Notes: generated by a model not told the origin, from the sequence alone. A stretch of DNA of 64,000 bases from CAVPDA01 sp963702495 (GCA_963702495.1 CAVPDA010000004.1:124001-188000), one strand, 5' to 3'; positions 7,856 through 20,419 are shown, counted from the first letter of the stretch. Program-made: numbers and translations.

Positions 7856-8686
7856 CCGGTAAATTCGCGCCAAATTGTAACTTCGACCTGCGGAAAATAC
7901 GGCAAGGCGCGAGCGGAAGAGAAATATCGCCACCCGGCGATCAAGAGTGCCCTCGCACTCATGTTTCACGGCAAGTGCGCCTATTGCGAAAGCAAGATTC
8001 GTCACGTTGATTACGGGCATATTGAGCACTTCCGCCCGAAATCGAAGCCCGAGTCTAGGTCGTTCGCGTTCGAGTGGGGAAACCTGCTACTGTCATGTGC
8101 TGTATGCAATGGGGCAGAACACAAAGGGGACCGTTTTCCAGAGGCTGCTGCGGGCGGGCCTTTGGTTAACCCTTGCGAGGACTTACCCGAGGAACATTTC
8201 GAGTTCGTCTTCGATTTTCGGGCACGACTGGCTACCGTCATCGGTACAACGGTAAGAGGCAAGACGACGGAAGCGCTCCTTGGCCTTAATCGTCAGGACT
8301 TGCGGGCTTATCGGTCACAGCAGGTGATGAAGCTGTGTGTTCTGTCACGGTTTGCAGAGAACGATCCGGACGCCAGAACACTGCTGGAAGAAGCCTCCCA
8401 AGACGACGCCGAATACGCGGCGTTTGCCAAGGCGCTGGTTGCGGGACATGTCTGTGATCAGGGACTTGCTTGAGTTCCCAGCAAAAAGCGAATATTCGGG
8501 ACCAAAGGGGTCACGTTCCAATTATTCCGTTGGCTAAGATGCCCGTACAGCGGGCGAGACCCCGCTACACGCAGTGGCGTGCGCCGGAAGTCGCAACCCG
8601 GCACTTGCAGGGTAGGTCAGCTTGGTCCCCGGGGGGCGACGCTGAACCTCTTCACCGTCTGAGCGTTTGTCGCCCCGCCAAGCCGC

Positions 8687-9065
8687 TCATTGCGGCCAGA
8701 ATCCTTGAAAGTCGAAAGACAACTGCCGGTGGTGCCGGATGGACAGGAGGTATGCGGTGTCACCGATCAGCGCATACAGGATGAGATACTCATCGGCTCA
8801 GGTACTCCCGGATCTCGCCCCGCCCGATCCGTGCCCTCAGTCGCTCGATCATGGCCTGCGACTCGATCGACTGAGCTTGGCGCGCAAGGAAAGGGCGCCC
8901 CATCTTCGGGAACTGCTCTAGGTTCGGGACCACGGTTTCCAGAAGGCTGTCCAGCAGCCTGTCGTAGGCTTGCGGCGCCTTTCCATCGATCTAGTAAGCT
9001 TCGATGGCGGCGAGGTGTGCGTCAACGTTGCCGGTGAGCTTGACCGCCGTCCTGTTCAGGAACAT
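8687..9065 (-). pseudogene. RelE/ParE-type toxin, inactivated
   Basis: The reading starts at the ATG at 9065, six bases after the antitoxin stop. It gives MFLNRTAVKLTGNVDAHLAA, an in-frame TAG at 8991-8993 where Trp is expected, then APQAYDRLLDSLLETVVPNL, EQFPKMGRPFLARQ and EIREYLS. One extra base near 8793-8800 shifts the frame; the continuation reads DEYLILYALIGDTAYLLSIR, then HHRQLSFDFQGFWPQ and a TGA at 8687. These are the expected core and C-terminus of a RelE/ParE toxin. Two lesions make it a pseudogene. Confidence 0.8.
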
Positions 9066-9071
9066 TCGGCC

Positions 9072-9365
9072 TTACGCAAGTTCGCGTTTGGCCTTCAATC
9101 GACGAATGGCCTGACGGGCGTCCTTCACTTTTCCCTCGGCGATGTCGGCCAACCCGTTCGCCGCTTCATCGAGCAACATCAAATGGATGCGCTCCCGTTC
9201 GAGTCGATGGTAGTAGTCGAGACGGTCGGCATCGACGAGCGCGACGTAGCTCTCGCCGTTCTTGGTGATGATCTTTTCCGCGCCGGCCTTCACTTCGTCC
9301 GCAATCTCGGACAGACGGGAGCGCGCCTGGGTCAGCGGGATGATGTCCTTGGCGGTGATAGCCAT
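9072..9365 (-). CDS. Phd/YefM-family antitoxin
   Basis: A 97-aa protein with the Phd fold pattern: ITAKDIIPLTQARSRLSEIA, then KIITKNGESYVALVDADRL, followed by a variable C-terminal helix that would wrap the toxin. The ATG at 9365 has GAGG upstream; a TTG two codons earlier is less likely. It precedes the broken RelE/ParE toxin with a 6-bp gap, so it is now an orphan antitoxin. Such proteins normally repress their own operon. Confidence 0.85.
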   Translation of the reverse strand: MAITAKDIIPLTQARSRLSEIADEVKAGAEKIITKNGESYVALVDADRLDYYHRLERERIHLMLLDEAANGLADIAEGKVKDARQAIRRLKAKRELA

Positions 9366-9594
9366 GTCCAAGCCTCGATGGGAAAGCCGGCGTTAATCTG
9401 TAGCTAATTCTGTACAGATTCCGGCGCATCGTTCAAGCGCGACAGGAATGCTGCGGCAGGAACGGGCGGCCCGTCGCATCGGACAGCGCCGTCCCGCTCG
9501 TCCATCCGGGCTCTCGATGCGATTGTGATAGGCTGAACGTCGTGCCGACAACGCCGCGCCGCCGATGCGCGCGGCACGTTCGCGAGGTGTCGCC

Positions 9595-12500
9595 ATGGGG
9601 GATTGGAAGCGCTTTTCTCGCCTGCTGATTCTGGGATGGGTTGCTGCCGCTCAGTTCTTGGCCGGGGTTTCCGTCGCGTTCGGCCAGCAGCTCTCCGCCG
9701 CGCCGGTATTCGCGTTGAATACGCCGTACCACGCCGGATTCGTGCTGCACCTGGCGGTCACGCCGGACGAACGCGAGGTGGTGACTGCCGGCTTCGACAA
9801 GACCATCCGCGTCTGGGATGTCCAGTCCGGCGATCTGCTGCGGCGCTTCTATCTGCCGCTGCGCGATGGCGGCGACGGCAGGATCACCGCGCTCGGCCTG
9901 TCGCCCGACGGGGAACAACTCGCGCTGGGCGGCGGGCTGTTCGGCTTCGGCAAGGGAAAGGCGGTGATCGTCGTCTCGCCGGCGGACGGCCGGATCGTTC
10001 ACACCATCGGCGGCTTCAATCTCAGCCCCCGCACGGTAAGCTGGTCGAAGGACGGCGGGCTGCTGGCGGTGGGCATGGACGGCCACGAGGGGCCGAGCCG
10101 CATTCACGTCTTCGAAACGGCGACCTGGAACAAGGTGTTCGACGATCGCGACGTCAGGGGGAGGGTGGACGCGATCGAGTTCCGGCGCGACGGGGTGTTC
10201 TTCGCCACCACCAACAACGGGACCATCGACAGCGAGGTGTTCCTCTATCGCCCCGAGGGCAAGACCTTCCGGCGCGTGGTCAAGAAGTCCGTCGGCGACC
10301 GCGGCGCCTATCGCGCGGCATGGACGGCCGACGAGACCCATCTCTACGTCGGCGGCCACAGCTATCTCTCGGGCGAGGACCTCACGGGATCGCCGTGGCC
10401 GGAAAGCCGCCGCACGCCCAAGGCCGAGGGCTTCATCGCAATGCGCGACGCGCCGGACGGCGCGGCGGTGTATGCAGCCTTCTGGGGCAGAAGCGCCGAC
10501 TCGGGCAGGCTGCGCCGCTTCCGCGACCGCGGCCTGCGGACCTGGGACGAGGTCGCCATACCCGACGGCAGGGTTACCGACTTCGCCATTCTGCGCAGCG
10601 GCCCGTTGATTTACGTATCCCACGATGGCGCGGTGGCGGCCATCGGGCCGGATTTCAAGCCGCTGTGGCGGCAGGCCGGTCCCTCGCCCTGGTTCTTGCG
10701 GGTCGCCGGAGCGGCTGAAGGTCTCCGCCGACGGCCGATGGGTCACCCTGCCCCTGCCGGCACAGGCGAAGGAAGGAGAGATCGCCTTCAACCTCTACGA
10801 GCCGCGGTTCGAGCACCGCTCCAATGTGACGCAGAAATGGGCCGAGCCGACGACCTCGCGGCCGGGGGTTCAACTCCTGGCGTGGCATAACAGCTTCAAG
10901 GGCACGGTCAACGGCAATCCGCTGCCCCGCTTCCACGGCCGGGAAACGGCGCTGTCGGCCGCGGTGCATTCCGCCGAGCCCGCCCTTGTGTACGGCTCCA
11001 ATCTCGGGCGTCTGCGCAAGGTTTCGGCGGACGGAAAGGAGATCTGGGGCCGGACACTGGCGGCGGACGTGTCGGCGGTGCAGTTGCTCGAAGCGGCCGG
11101 GCTCGTCGTAGCGGCTACCGAAGACGGCTTCCTGCGGGTGATGCGCTGGAGCGACGGGGTCACGGTGATGAGCTATTACCTGCAGCCGGCCGAGCGCCAG
11201 TGGATCGCGGTGTCCAACGGCGGCTACTACGAGGCCGGCGTCGGGGCGGAGGATCTGGCAGGATGGATCGTCAATCGCGACACCCGCCAGATGGCGGATT
11301 TCTATCCGCTGTCGCGGTTTCGCGAACGCCTGCTCCTGCCGGGCGTGACCAAGGCTGCCCTCGAAGCCCGCGACGGTGCGAAGGGAGTGGAACGGGCGCT
11401 GGGAGCGCGGTCCGGGTCGTCGGCAGCAAAGCCGCCGGAGGCGGCGCGAATCGAGAGCATGCGTCAGGCGGAGGCGGCGCAGCGGGCCGAGGCCGGCGGC
11501 GGGCACCGTGCAGGTGCCGCGGAGGAGGAAGCCGCAGAGGTGCCGGCGGCGCAGCCGATGGGGCCGGCCGTGGATCAGCTACCGCCGGTGGTCAACGTGA
11601 TCAGCCCGGGATTGTCGGTCACGGCAAGCGAGCCGAAGCTCACCCTGAAGTTGCGCATTCGCACGCCCGCCGCCGCGCCGGTCAGCGCGATCACGACGCG
11701 GGTGGTCTCGGCACGGCAGGTGTCCCGGGGCCTGCAGGCCAAGCCCGCTACGGACGAACCGACCCTGTCGGTGACTCTGCCCGAGGAGGATGCGCAGGTG
11801 CAGATCGTCGCCACCAACCGCTGGGGCAGTTCGCTGCCGGCGGTGGTGCGCGTGCGCTACGTGGGGAAACCCGCGGCGACACAGCGCGGCAAGGGAGTGC
11901 TGCACCTGGTTTCGATCGGCGTCTCCGATTACGACAACCCCAGGTACAGGCTCGGTCTGGCGGCCAAGGACGCCCAGGATTTCGGCCGCCTGCTGGGCGG
12001 TCAGAAGGGCAAGCTGTACGACAAGGTGGAGGCGACGGTGCTCACCGACAAGACGGCAGGCAAGGCAGCGGTGGAGAAGGCCCTCGCGGATTTGCGCGAC
12101 CGGGTCCGGCCGCAGGACACCACCTTCGTCTTCCTGGCCGGGCACGGCATCAACGACGATGCCGGCGAATATCTGTTCCTGCCGAAGGAGGCCGACCTGG
12201 CGCGGCTGCGGGATACCGGAATTTCCTTCCGCCTCATGCGCCAGGTGCTCGCCAGCCTGCCCGGGCGCATCCTGATGTTCGTGGATACCTGCCACGCCGG
12301 CAATGCGCTGGGCGACCTGCGGGCGGGGCTGTCGCGGGACAACACGGCCGCCATCAACGAACTGGCCAGCGTCGAGAACAACATCATCGTCTTCGCGTCG
12401 TCCACCGGCGCGCAGGAATCCATCGAAGACGCCGCCTGGGGCAACGGCGCCTTCACCAAGGCGCTGGTGGAAGGCCTCAAGGGCGCAGCCGACTTCAAGA

Positions 12501-12640
12501 AGCGGGGGCGGGTGACCTACAAGCAGCTCGATGCCTATATAGCGGACCGGGTGGAGGAGCTGACCAAGGGCCGGCAGACGCCGGTCACGCCGGTACTGCT
12601 CACGGTGCCCGATTTCGCGCTGGCGGAAACCGCTCGCTGA
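9595..12640 (+). pseudogene. Secreted WD40-caspase protein 1, frameshifted
   Basis: The start ATG at 9595 follows CGAGGTG. A signal peptide (LLILGWVAAAQFLAGVSVAF) leads into a beta-propeller with WD40-like repeats (DKTIRVWDVQSGDLLRRF, ALGLSPDGEQLALGGG). Near 10693-10700 the frame changes; the continuation (ERLKVSADGRWV) completes the propeller. Then comes a linker rich in Ala/Glu and Arg, an Ig-like stretch, and a C14 caspase-like domain with His in FVFLAGHGIND (codon near 12143) and Cys in FVDTCHAG (near 12290). The total span (3,046 nt) is one base off a multiple of three, consistent with a single indel. It is a paralogue of the intact gene at 34590. It could be a real pseudogene or a sequence error. 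Confidence 0.8.
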
Positions 12641-12782
12641 GAGCTTGTGAATAAATCTACTGCGCGTCCCGAGTGCTGCGTTGCGCGGTGCTCGCTCCTC
12701 GCCTATCTATCTGATATGTCTCGTCGCTGCGCTCCGTGCGCCTTGCCCTCGGGCCGCTCGCTACGATTTCTTCACAAGCTCT
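12640..12782. repeat. MITE-like inverted-repeat element, copy 1
   Basis: The ends match as inverted repeats in 17 of 18 positions: AGAGCTTGTGAATAAATC at 12640 and GATTTCTTCACAAGCTCT ending at 12782. The inside shares CTGCGCGTCCCGAG and GCGCCTTGCCCTCGGGCCG with copy 2 at 60764. There is no coding capacity. It abuts the stop codon of the caspase gene. The rest of the 12641-12913 gap holds nothing else that I can identify. Confidence 0.75.
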
Positions 12783-12913
12783 GAGCAATCCGCCCGTCGA
12801 CGGCGGGAAGCGGGGCCGCGACTGCGCGGAGCGGGAGGCGGCGGCCCGGCAGCCTCGTCCGCGCATGGATAGAATGCGTTCCTCCGCGCAACAATCCTTT
12901 CCCCTTCACGAGC

Positions 12914-15850
12914 ATGTCAGCCGACCCCTCCGACGCCATCCTCATCCGCGGCGCCCGCCAGAACAACCTCAAGAATCTCGACCTGAGCATCCCCCTGAAC
13001 GAGCTGGTCGTCGTCACCGGAGTCTCAGGTTCGGGCAAGTCCTCGCTCGTGTTCGACACGCTCTACGCCGAGGGCCAGCGGCGCTATGTCGAGACCTTCT
13101 CGCCCTACGCGCGGCAGTTCCTCGACCGCATGGACAAGCCGCAGGTGGACGCCATCTCCGGCATCCCGCCGGCGATTGCCATCGATCAGACCAATCCGGT
13201 GCGCACCTCGCGCTCGACGGTCGGCACCATGACCGAACTGAACGACCACCTGAAGCTGCTGTTCGCCCGCGCCGCGCAACTCTTCTGCCGCGGCTGCGGC
13301 CGGCCGGTGCGGCGCGACACGCCCGATTCCATCTTTGCCCAGCTTGCCGAACGCGCCCTTGCCGCCGGCGATCCGCGGCTGGTGATCGTCTTCCCGGTGC
13401 CGATTCCGCACAATTTCAGCGAGCAGGAAGTGCTGACGCTGCTGGAGGCGCAGGGCTACACGCGCCTCCACGCCCGCAGCGGCGACACGCTGGAAATGGT
13501 GCAGGACCGCTTGCGCATGTCGTCGGCCGAGAGGGTGCGGGTGATCGAGGCACTGGAGGCGGCGCTGCGCGTGGGCCAGGGGCGCGTCGCCGTGCACGCG
13601 CTGGACGATTCCGGCGCGCCGGCGGCGACCTGGAAGTTCTCCTCCGACCTGCACTGCGCCGACTGCGACATCCACTACGCCGAGCCGACGCCCAGCCTGT
13701 TCTCCTTCAACTCGCCCATCGGCGCCTGCGAAACCTGCCGCGGCTTCGGGCGCTCGATCGGCATCGACTACGGCCTCGTCGTGCCGGACGAAGCCAAGAC
13801 CCTGCGCGGCGGCGCGGTCAAACCGTGGCAGACCGAGAGCTACCGGGAATCCCAGGGCGACCTCCACGAATACGCCGACACGCGCGGCATACCGATGGAC
13901 GTGCCGTGGCGCGAACTCTCGCCGGAGCAGCGCCGCTGGGTGCTGGAGGGCGAAGCGAACTGGAAGAACTGGAGCAAGTCCTGGCCCGGAACCTGGTACG
14001 GCGTGCGGCGCTTCTTCGACTGGCTCGAAACCAAGAGCTACAAGATGCATATCCGGGTGCTGCTCTCCAAGTACCGTGCCTACACGCCCTGCGCCGCCTG
14101 CGACGGCAGCCGCCTCAAGCCAGTCGCGCTGCTGTGGCGGCTCGGCACGGCGGACGATGCGCAGCGCGCGCTTGCCGCGCCGCAGCGCTTCCTGCCGCCT
14201 GCGGTTTCGTGGCCGCGCCCGCTGCTGGAATCGCTGCCGGGCCTGACGGTGCACGACGTCATGCTGCTGCCGATCGAGCGCTGCCGCGACTTCTTCGCAA
14301 GCTTGCAGCTGCCGGCGCCGCTGGACGAGGCGACCGACCTGCTGCTGACCGAGATCCGCGCCCGCCTCGGCTACCTGTGCCAGGTGGGCCTCGGCTATCT
14401 CACCCTGGACCGGCAGTCGCGCACCCTGTCCGGCGGCGAGGTGCAGCGCATCAACCTCACCACGGCGCTGGGCACGTCGCTGGTGAACACCCTGTTCGTG
14501 CTCGACGAACCGTCCATCGGCCTGCACCCGCGCGACATGGGGCGCGTCATCGAGGTCATGCGGCGATTGCGCGACAGCGGCAACTCGCTGGTGGTGGTGG
14601 AGCACGATCCGCAGATCATGTTCGCCGCCGACCGCATCCTCGACATCGGGCCGGGTCCCGGCGAGCGCGGCGGCAACATCGTGTTCGACGGCACCCCGGA
14701 GGAACTCGGGCACGCCTCCACCCTCACCGCCGAATATCTCTCGGGCCGGCGGCGCGTCAACGCCGGCACGGCGGCCGTGCCGCCCGACCGGAACGGTCCG
14801 CGGATCGAGATCCTCGGCGCGGCAGAACACAACCTCAAGAGCATCGACGTCGCGATTCCGCTGCATCGGCTGGTGTGCGTAACCGGCGTCTCGGGCTCCG
14901 GCAAATCGACCCTGGTGCAGGACGTGCTTCATGCCGCGCTGCTCAAGCTCAAGGGCAAGCCGACCGAGGCGCCGGGCGCCCACCGCGCCATTCACGGCCA
15001 CGACCAGGTGGCACAGGTGGTGATGGTGGACCAGTCGCCGATCGGCAAGACCACGCGCTCCAACCCGGCGAGCTATGTCGGCGCCTTCGATGCCGTGCGC
15101 AAACTCTTCGCCGGCGAACCTCTGGCGCGCGAGCGCGGCTACACCGCGGGCACGTTCTCCTTCAATGCGGGCAGCGGCAAGAGCGCGGGGCGCTGCCCCA
15201 CCTGCGGCGGCAACGGCTTCGAGCACGTGGAGATGCAGTTCCTGTCGGACGTCTATCTGCGCTGTCCCGACTGCAACGGCCGGCGCTATCGCGACGAAGT
15301 GCTGGAGGTGACGCGCGACGGCAAGTCGATCGCCGACGTGCTGGAGATGACGGTGTCGCAGGCGGTGGATTTCTTCGGCGATCAGCCGGAGGTGGTGCGC
15401 CGGCTGCAGCCGCTGGCGGACGTCGGCCTCGACTACCTGCGCTTGGGCCAGCCGGTGCCCACCCTGTCGGGAGGCGAGGCGCAGCGCCTGAAGCTGGCCG
15501 GGCACCTCGCCCAGGGCGGGGGAGCATCCCTCGCAGCGGGCACGCTCTACCTGTTCGACGAACCGACCACCGGCCTGCACTTCGACGACATCGCGAAGCT
15601 GCTGAAGGCCTTCCGCCGGCTGATCGCCGCCGGGCATTCGCTGGTGGTGATCGAGCACAATCTGGATGTCATCGCCGCTGCCGACTGGATCGTGGACCTC
15701 GGACCGGAGGGGGGAGACGCCGGCGGCGAGGTGGTGTGCGTCGGCACGCCGCAGGACGTGATGGCCTGCGCCGAATCGCATACCGGCGTGGCGCTGCAGG
15801 AGTATGCGGCAGCGCTGGAATTCCACCCTCACCCCAGCCCTCTCCCGTGA
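12914..15850 (+). CDS. uvrA: UvrA class III, first half
   Basis: This is a complete UvrA unit of 978 aa. Walker A is GVSGSGKSS at 36-44, signature LSGGEVQR and Walker B LFVLDEPSIGLH belong to the first ATPase. A second Walker A is GVSGSGKST, followed by the zinc-finger segment CPTCGGNGFEH with CPDCNG, then LSGGEAQRLKLAGHL and LYLFDEPTTGLH. In many betaproteobacteria one giant protein of about 1,900 aa contains two UvrA units. Here the TGA at 15848, inside a REP insertion, ends the first unit; the second continues in the same frame. UvrA recognises bulky DNA lesions in nucleotide excision repair. No good SD is visible at 12914. Confidence 0.88.
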   Translation: MSADPSDAILIRGARQNNLKNLDLSIPLNELVVVTGVSGSGKSSLVFDTLYAEGQRRYVETFSPYARQFLDRMDKPQVDAISGIPPAIAIDQTNPVRTSRSTVGTMTELNDHLKLLFARAAQLFCRGCGRPVRRDTPDSIFAQLAERALAAGDPRLVIVFPVPIPHNFSEQEVLTLLEAQGYTRLHARSGDTLEMVQDRLRMSSAERVRVIEALEAALRVGQGRVAVHALDDSGAPAATWKFSSDLHCADCDIHYAEPTPSLFSFNSPIGACETCRGFGRSIGIDYGLVVPDEAKTLRGGAVKPWQTESYRESQGDLHEYADTRGIPMDVPWRELSPEQRRWVLEGEANWKNWSKSWPGTWYGVRRFFDWLETKSYKMHIRVLLSKYRAYTPCAACDGSRLKPVALLWRLGTADDAQRALAAPQRFLPPAVSWPRPLLESLPGLTVHDVMLLPIERCRDFFASLQLPAPLDEATDLLLTEIRARLGYLCQVGLGYLTLDRQSRTLSGGEVQRINLTTALGTSLVNTLFVLDEPSIGLHPRDMGRVIEVMRRLRDSGNSLVVVEHDPQIMFAADRILDIGPGPGERGGNIVFDGTPEELGHASTLTAEYLSGRRRVNAGTAAVPPDRNGPRIEILGAAEHNLKSIDVAIPLHRLVCVTGVSGSGKSTLVQDVLHAALLKLKGKPTEAPGAHRAIHGHDQVAQVVMVDQSPIGKTTRSNPASYVGAFDAVRKLFAGEPLARERGYTAGTFSFNAGSGKSAGRCPTCGGNGFEHVEMQFLSDVYLRCPDCNGRRYRDEVLEVTRDGKSIADVLEMTVSQAVDFFGDQPEVVRRLQPLADVGLDYLRLGQPVPTLSGGEAQRLKLAGHLAQGGGASLAAGTLYLFDEPTTGLHFDDIAKLLKAFRRLIAAGHSLVVIEHNLDVIAAADWIVDLGPEGGDAGGEVVCVGTPQDVMACAESHTGVALQEYAAALEFHPHPSPLP

Positions 15851-15871
15851 ACGGAGAGGGAGCAATGGCTG

Positions 15872-18580
<2,709 letters not shown>

Positions 18581-18595
18581 GCGCCCGCGCCGGAG

Positions 18596-19510
18596 TCAGG
18601 CGAGCGCGACGGCGCGCAGCAGCGACATGGGCCCGACCCGCTTCACCGTCGCCAGTTGCTCGTCGTTCCTCACGAACAGGGAGCCGGCGTAGCCGAGGGC
18701 GTTGACCGAAACGGCTTCGCAATGCTCCCGGGATCGGGGCACCAGCAGCATCCAGCGCCGGGTAAGCAGCAGGTTGTAGGGCGCCGACTGGCGCTCCTCG
18801 CCGCCGCTGCGGATCGCGCTCAGACTCATCGCCGCCAGCATCTCCCGGTACCCGCCCAGCAGCGCTGCGGCAGCGCGCGCCGGCGCCGCGAACAGGGACG
18901 GCTCCAGCCAGGACAACGCGTGCGCGAACGGCAGGCCGGGCACGCGGCAGATGCCCGGCACATCCCGCACCGCCTCGAACAGTGTCTCTACCGGCAGCGC
19001 CGGCCCGGTATCGGCCAGCGGCAGGGGTACCAGTTGCAGGTGCTTGTGCGGCTGGCTCGCACCCGCCACGGCACCACCGTTGTAGAAACCCAGGCCGTCG
19101 ATCTGCGCCATGCAGGCCGCCAGAGCCGCGAAGTCGCCGGCATCGAGCAGCGTCTCCTGATGCACGAAGCGGCGCGTGACGATCAGCAGGTGGTGATCGA
19201 TGACGTTGAACTTGTTGAGGACGGCACGATGCGAGTCCGACAGGTCGCCGACCACGAGGGCCGGTTCGCACGGCAGGAATGGATTGACCGCTGCGCCGGC
19301 ACTCTCCTGCGCCTGCCGTGCCAGCCTGTCCTCGTCCTTGCGCGCCAGGCTCGACAGCTTGCGCACGAGAAAGCGGACGCCGCCGTCGTCCATGAATTGC
19401 TGCGCCGTGCGGATCGGCCAGATGGCGCCGCAGGCATGCGCGCGGCGCGTCGCCTCCAGCAGCGCCGGCCACAGCGTGCCGGAGCGCAGGAGCAGACAGG
19501 AGCCGTCCAT
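18596..19510 (-). CDS. Ap4A phosphorylase (ATP adenylyltransferase)
   Basis: A 304-aa HIT-superfamily enzyme that splits diadenosine tetraphosphate with phosphate. Visible motifs are KFNVIDHHLLIVTRRFVHQE, the substrate loop GLGFYNGGAVAGASQPHKHL (HxHxQ nucleophile motif QPHKHLQLVPLPL) and the C-terminal domain YNLLLTRRWMLLVPRSRE, as in yeast Apa1/Apa2-type proteins. The start at 19510 (MDGSCLLLR) was chosen because it lies 7 bases after the DUF1499 stop; longer starts would overlap that gene. It is convergent with uvrA, 15 bp away. Confidence 0.88.
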   Translation of the reverse strand: MDGSCLLLRSGTLWPALLEATRRAHACGAIWPIRTAQQFMDDGGVRFLVRKLSSLARKDEDRLARQAQESAGAAVNPFLPCEPALVVGDLSDSHRAVLNKFNVIDHHLLIVTRRFVHQETLLDAGDFAALAACMAQIDGLGFYNGGAVAGASQPHKHLQLVPLPLADTGPALPVETLFEAVRDVPGICRVPGLPFAHALSWLEPSLFAAPARAAAALLGGYREMLAAMSLSAIRSGGEERQSAPYNLLLTRRWMLLVPRSREHCEAVSVNALGYAGSLFVRNDEQLATVKRVGPMSLLRAVALA

Positions 19511-19517
19511 TTCGCGC

Positions 19518-20315
19518 CTACCCGGACGGACCGCCGAGGGCCGCGAGGTAGCGGCGAATGCGTCCGGCATTGGCGCCGAGATCGCTGCGGCCGACGCGCG
19601 ATACCGAGCGCACGTTGACGCGGCTGCCGCCCGGCGCCGGCCGGACGCGGACCACCACGTCGTCCTTGAAACCGAACCACAGCGTCGTGACGGTCGCCTC
19701 GATGCGGCCCTCGGCCGGCGCCGCCGCCACGATCTCCCAGCCGAGGGCGCGGGCGCGGGTCAGGGCGTGCGCGAAGATGACGTCCGGCGCCGCCGCGACC
19801 TCCAGCGGCAGGACGTCCGGATAGTACTGCCGCTGCTGGCGCGCGACTTCGGGTCCGCCGTACTCGGCGGTGTTCGGTGCATCCCGGCGCAGCGCCAGCA
19901 CCGCCGCGAAGCGGGGCGGGTCTTCGGTGTCGGTGCTGATGTCGTGGATCGGCGGCACTTTGCGTGCCTGAAGCAGCGCATGAATGACCGGCGCCGTCGT
20001 CGCAGCGCCGATGAGCATGGCGGCGAGCGCCGCAAGCAGCAGCCTGCGGCGGCCACGGCGCAGACCGAGGAACGCGGCGACCGCGCCGGCCGCTATTGCC
20101 AGCGCGGCCCCGCCCGCGGCCAGCACGAGGATGACGAGACCTGCGCGGTAATCCCACCAGCCCCAGCGGTGGCCGAGTCCGGACAGCACCGCGGCGAGGC
20201 CGCAGGCCAGCGCAGCGGCCAGGGCGCCGCCGGCTAGAGCCGGCGCCGCGCGCTGCGGCAGGGAAATGCCGGCTTGATTCGCCGGCGCAGTTTCGTTCGA
20301 AACACCTGATTGCAT
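19518..20315 (-). CDS. DUF1499 membrane protein
   Basis: A 265-aa protein. Three to four hydrophobic segments occupy roughly residues 28-112 (ALAAALACGLAAVLSGL, GLVILVLAAGGAALAIAAG, LLLAALAAMLIGAA). The soluble C-terminal DUF1499 domain follows: RQQRQYYPDVLPLEV, ALGWEIVAAAPAEGRIEATV, FGFKDDVVVRVRP and VNVRSVSRVGRSDLGANAGR. The ATG at 20315 (MQSGVSNETA) was chosen because a longer open frame extends through the upstream gene. It precedes the Ap4A phosphorylase by 7 bp, so the two are probably cotranscribed. Function of DUF1499 is unknown. Confidence 0.82.
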   Translation of the reverse strand: MQSGVSNETAPANQAGISLPQRAAPALAGGALAAALACGLAAVLSGLGHRWGWWDYRAGLVILVLAAGGAALAIAAGAVAAFLGLRRGRRRLLLAALAAMLIGAATTAPVIHALLQARKVPPIHDISTDTEDPPRFAAVLALRRDAPNTAEYGGPEVARQQRQYYPDVLPLEVAAAPDVIFAHALTRARALGWEIVAAAPAEGRIEATVTTLWFGFKDDVVVRVRPAPGGSRVNVRSVSRVGRSDLGANAGRIRRYLAALGGPSG

Positions 20316-20419
20316 CGCAGCCGCTCCGGCAAGAAACAGAACGCCCGTGGCACCCGCGTTCGAGATGACTGCGGTTACCGCCCAATCACCGCGAATCACC
20401 GGAAGTCGAAGCGTGCACG

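Larger units (their letters stand above)
5682..7897 (+). mobile_element. IS1634-like insertion sequence, about 2.2 kb
   Basis: The ends carry a 14-bp perfect terminal inverted repeat: TTTCCGCAGGTCGA at 5682-5695 and its complement at 7883-7896. The next bases are also similar (CGAATTTGCGCG against GCGCGAATTT after complementing). TAC flanks both sides (5679-5681 and 7898-7900). This is a candidate short target duplication; IS1634-group elements usually give 5-6 bp, so the exact boundary is uncertain by a base or two. The element holds a transposase and a divergent passenger gene and sits in ptuB. Confidence 0.85.
5578..8473 (+). pseudogene. PtuB-like HNH endonuclease split by an IS
   Basis: The 5' part (5578-5681) starts with MIRVERAAKPAVIEQNQAA and hits an in-frame TGA at 5635. 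One extra G (TGG for TG) would continue as TRALLNAGTNKDKAY up to the IS at 5682. The 3' part resumes at 7901 with GKARAEEKYRHPAIKSAL and continues through MFHGKCAYCESK, IEHFRPK and LLSCAVCN, the paired CxxC and HNH-type motifs of PtuB, to a TGA at 8471. Joining TAC at 5681 directly to GGC at 7901 gives one frame. The reconstructed protein is about 225 aa, a normal PtuB length. Two independent lesions mean it is non-functional unless the first is a sequencing error. An internal ATG at 7961 could yield a fragment with the HNH motifs. Confidence 0.85.

Noticed and set aside
4253..8473. Retron-associated PtuAB (Ec78 type)
   Set aside because: No reverse transcriptase or msr/msd-like RNA was seen near the ATPase; stand-alone Septu fits better.
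8470..8784. 104-codon plus-strand frame after ptuB
   Set aside because: It crosses into the antisense of the toxin pseudogene and has no recognisable protein character.
8970..9407. 145-codon plus-strand frame
   Set aside because: It lies opposite the Phd antitoxin and the toxin pseudogene, which explain the sequence.
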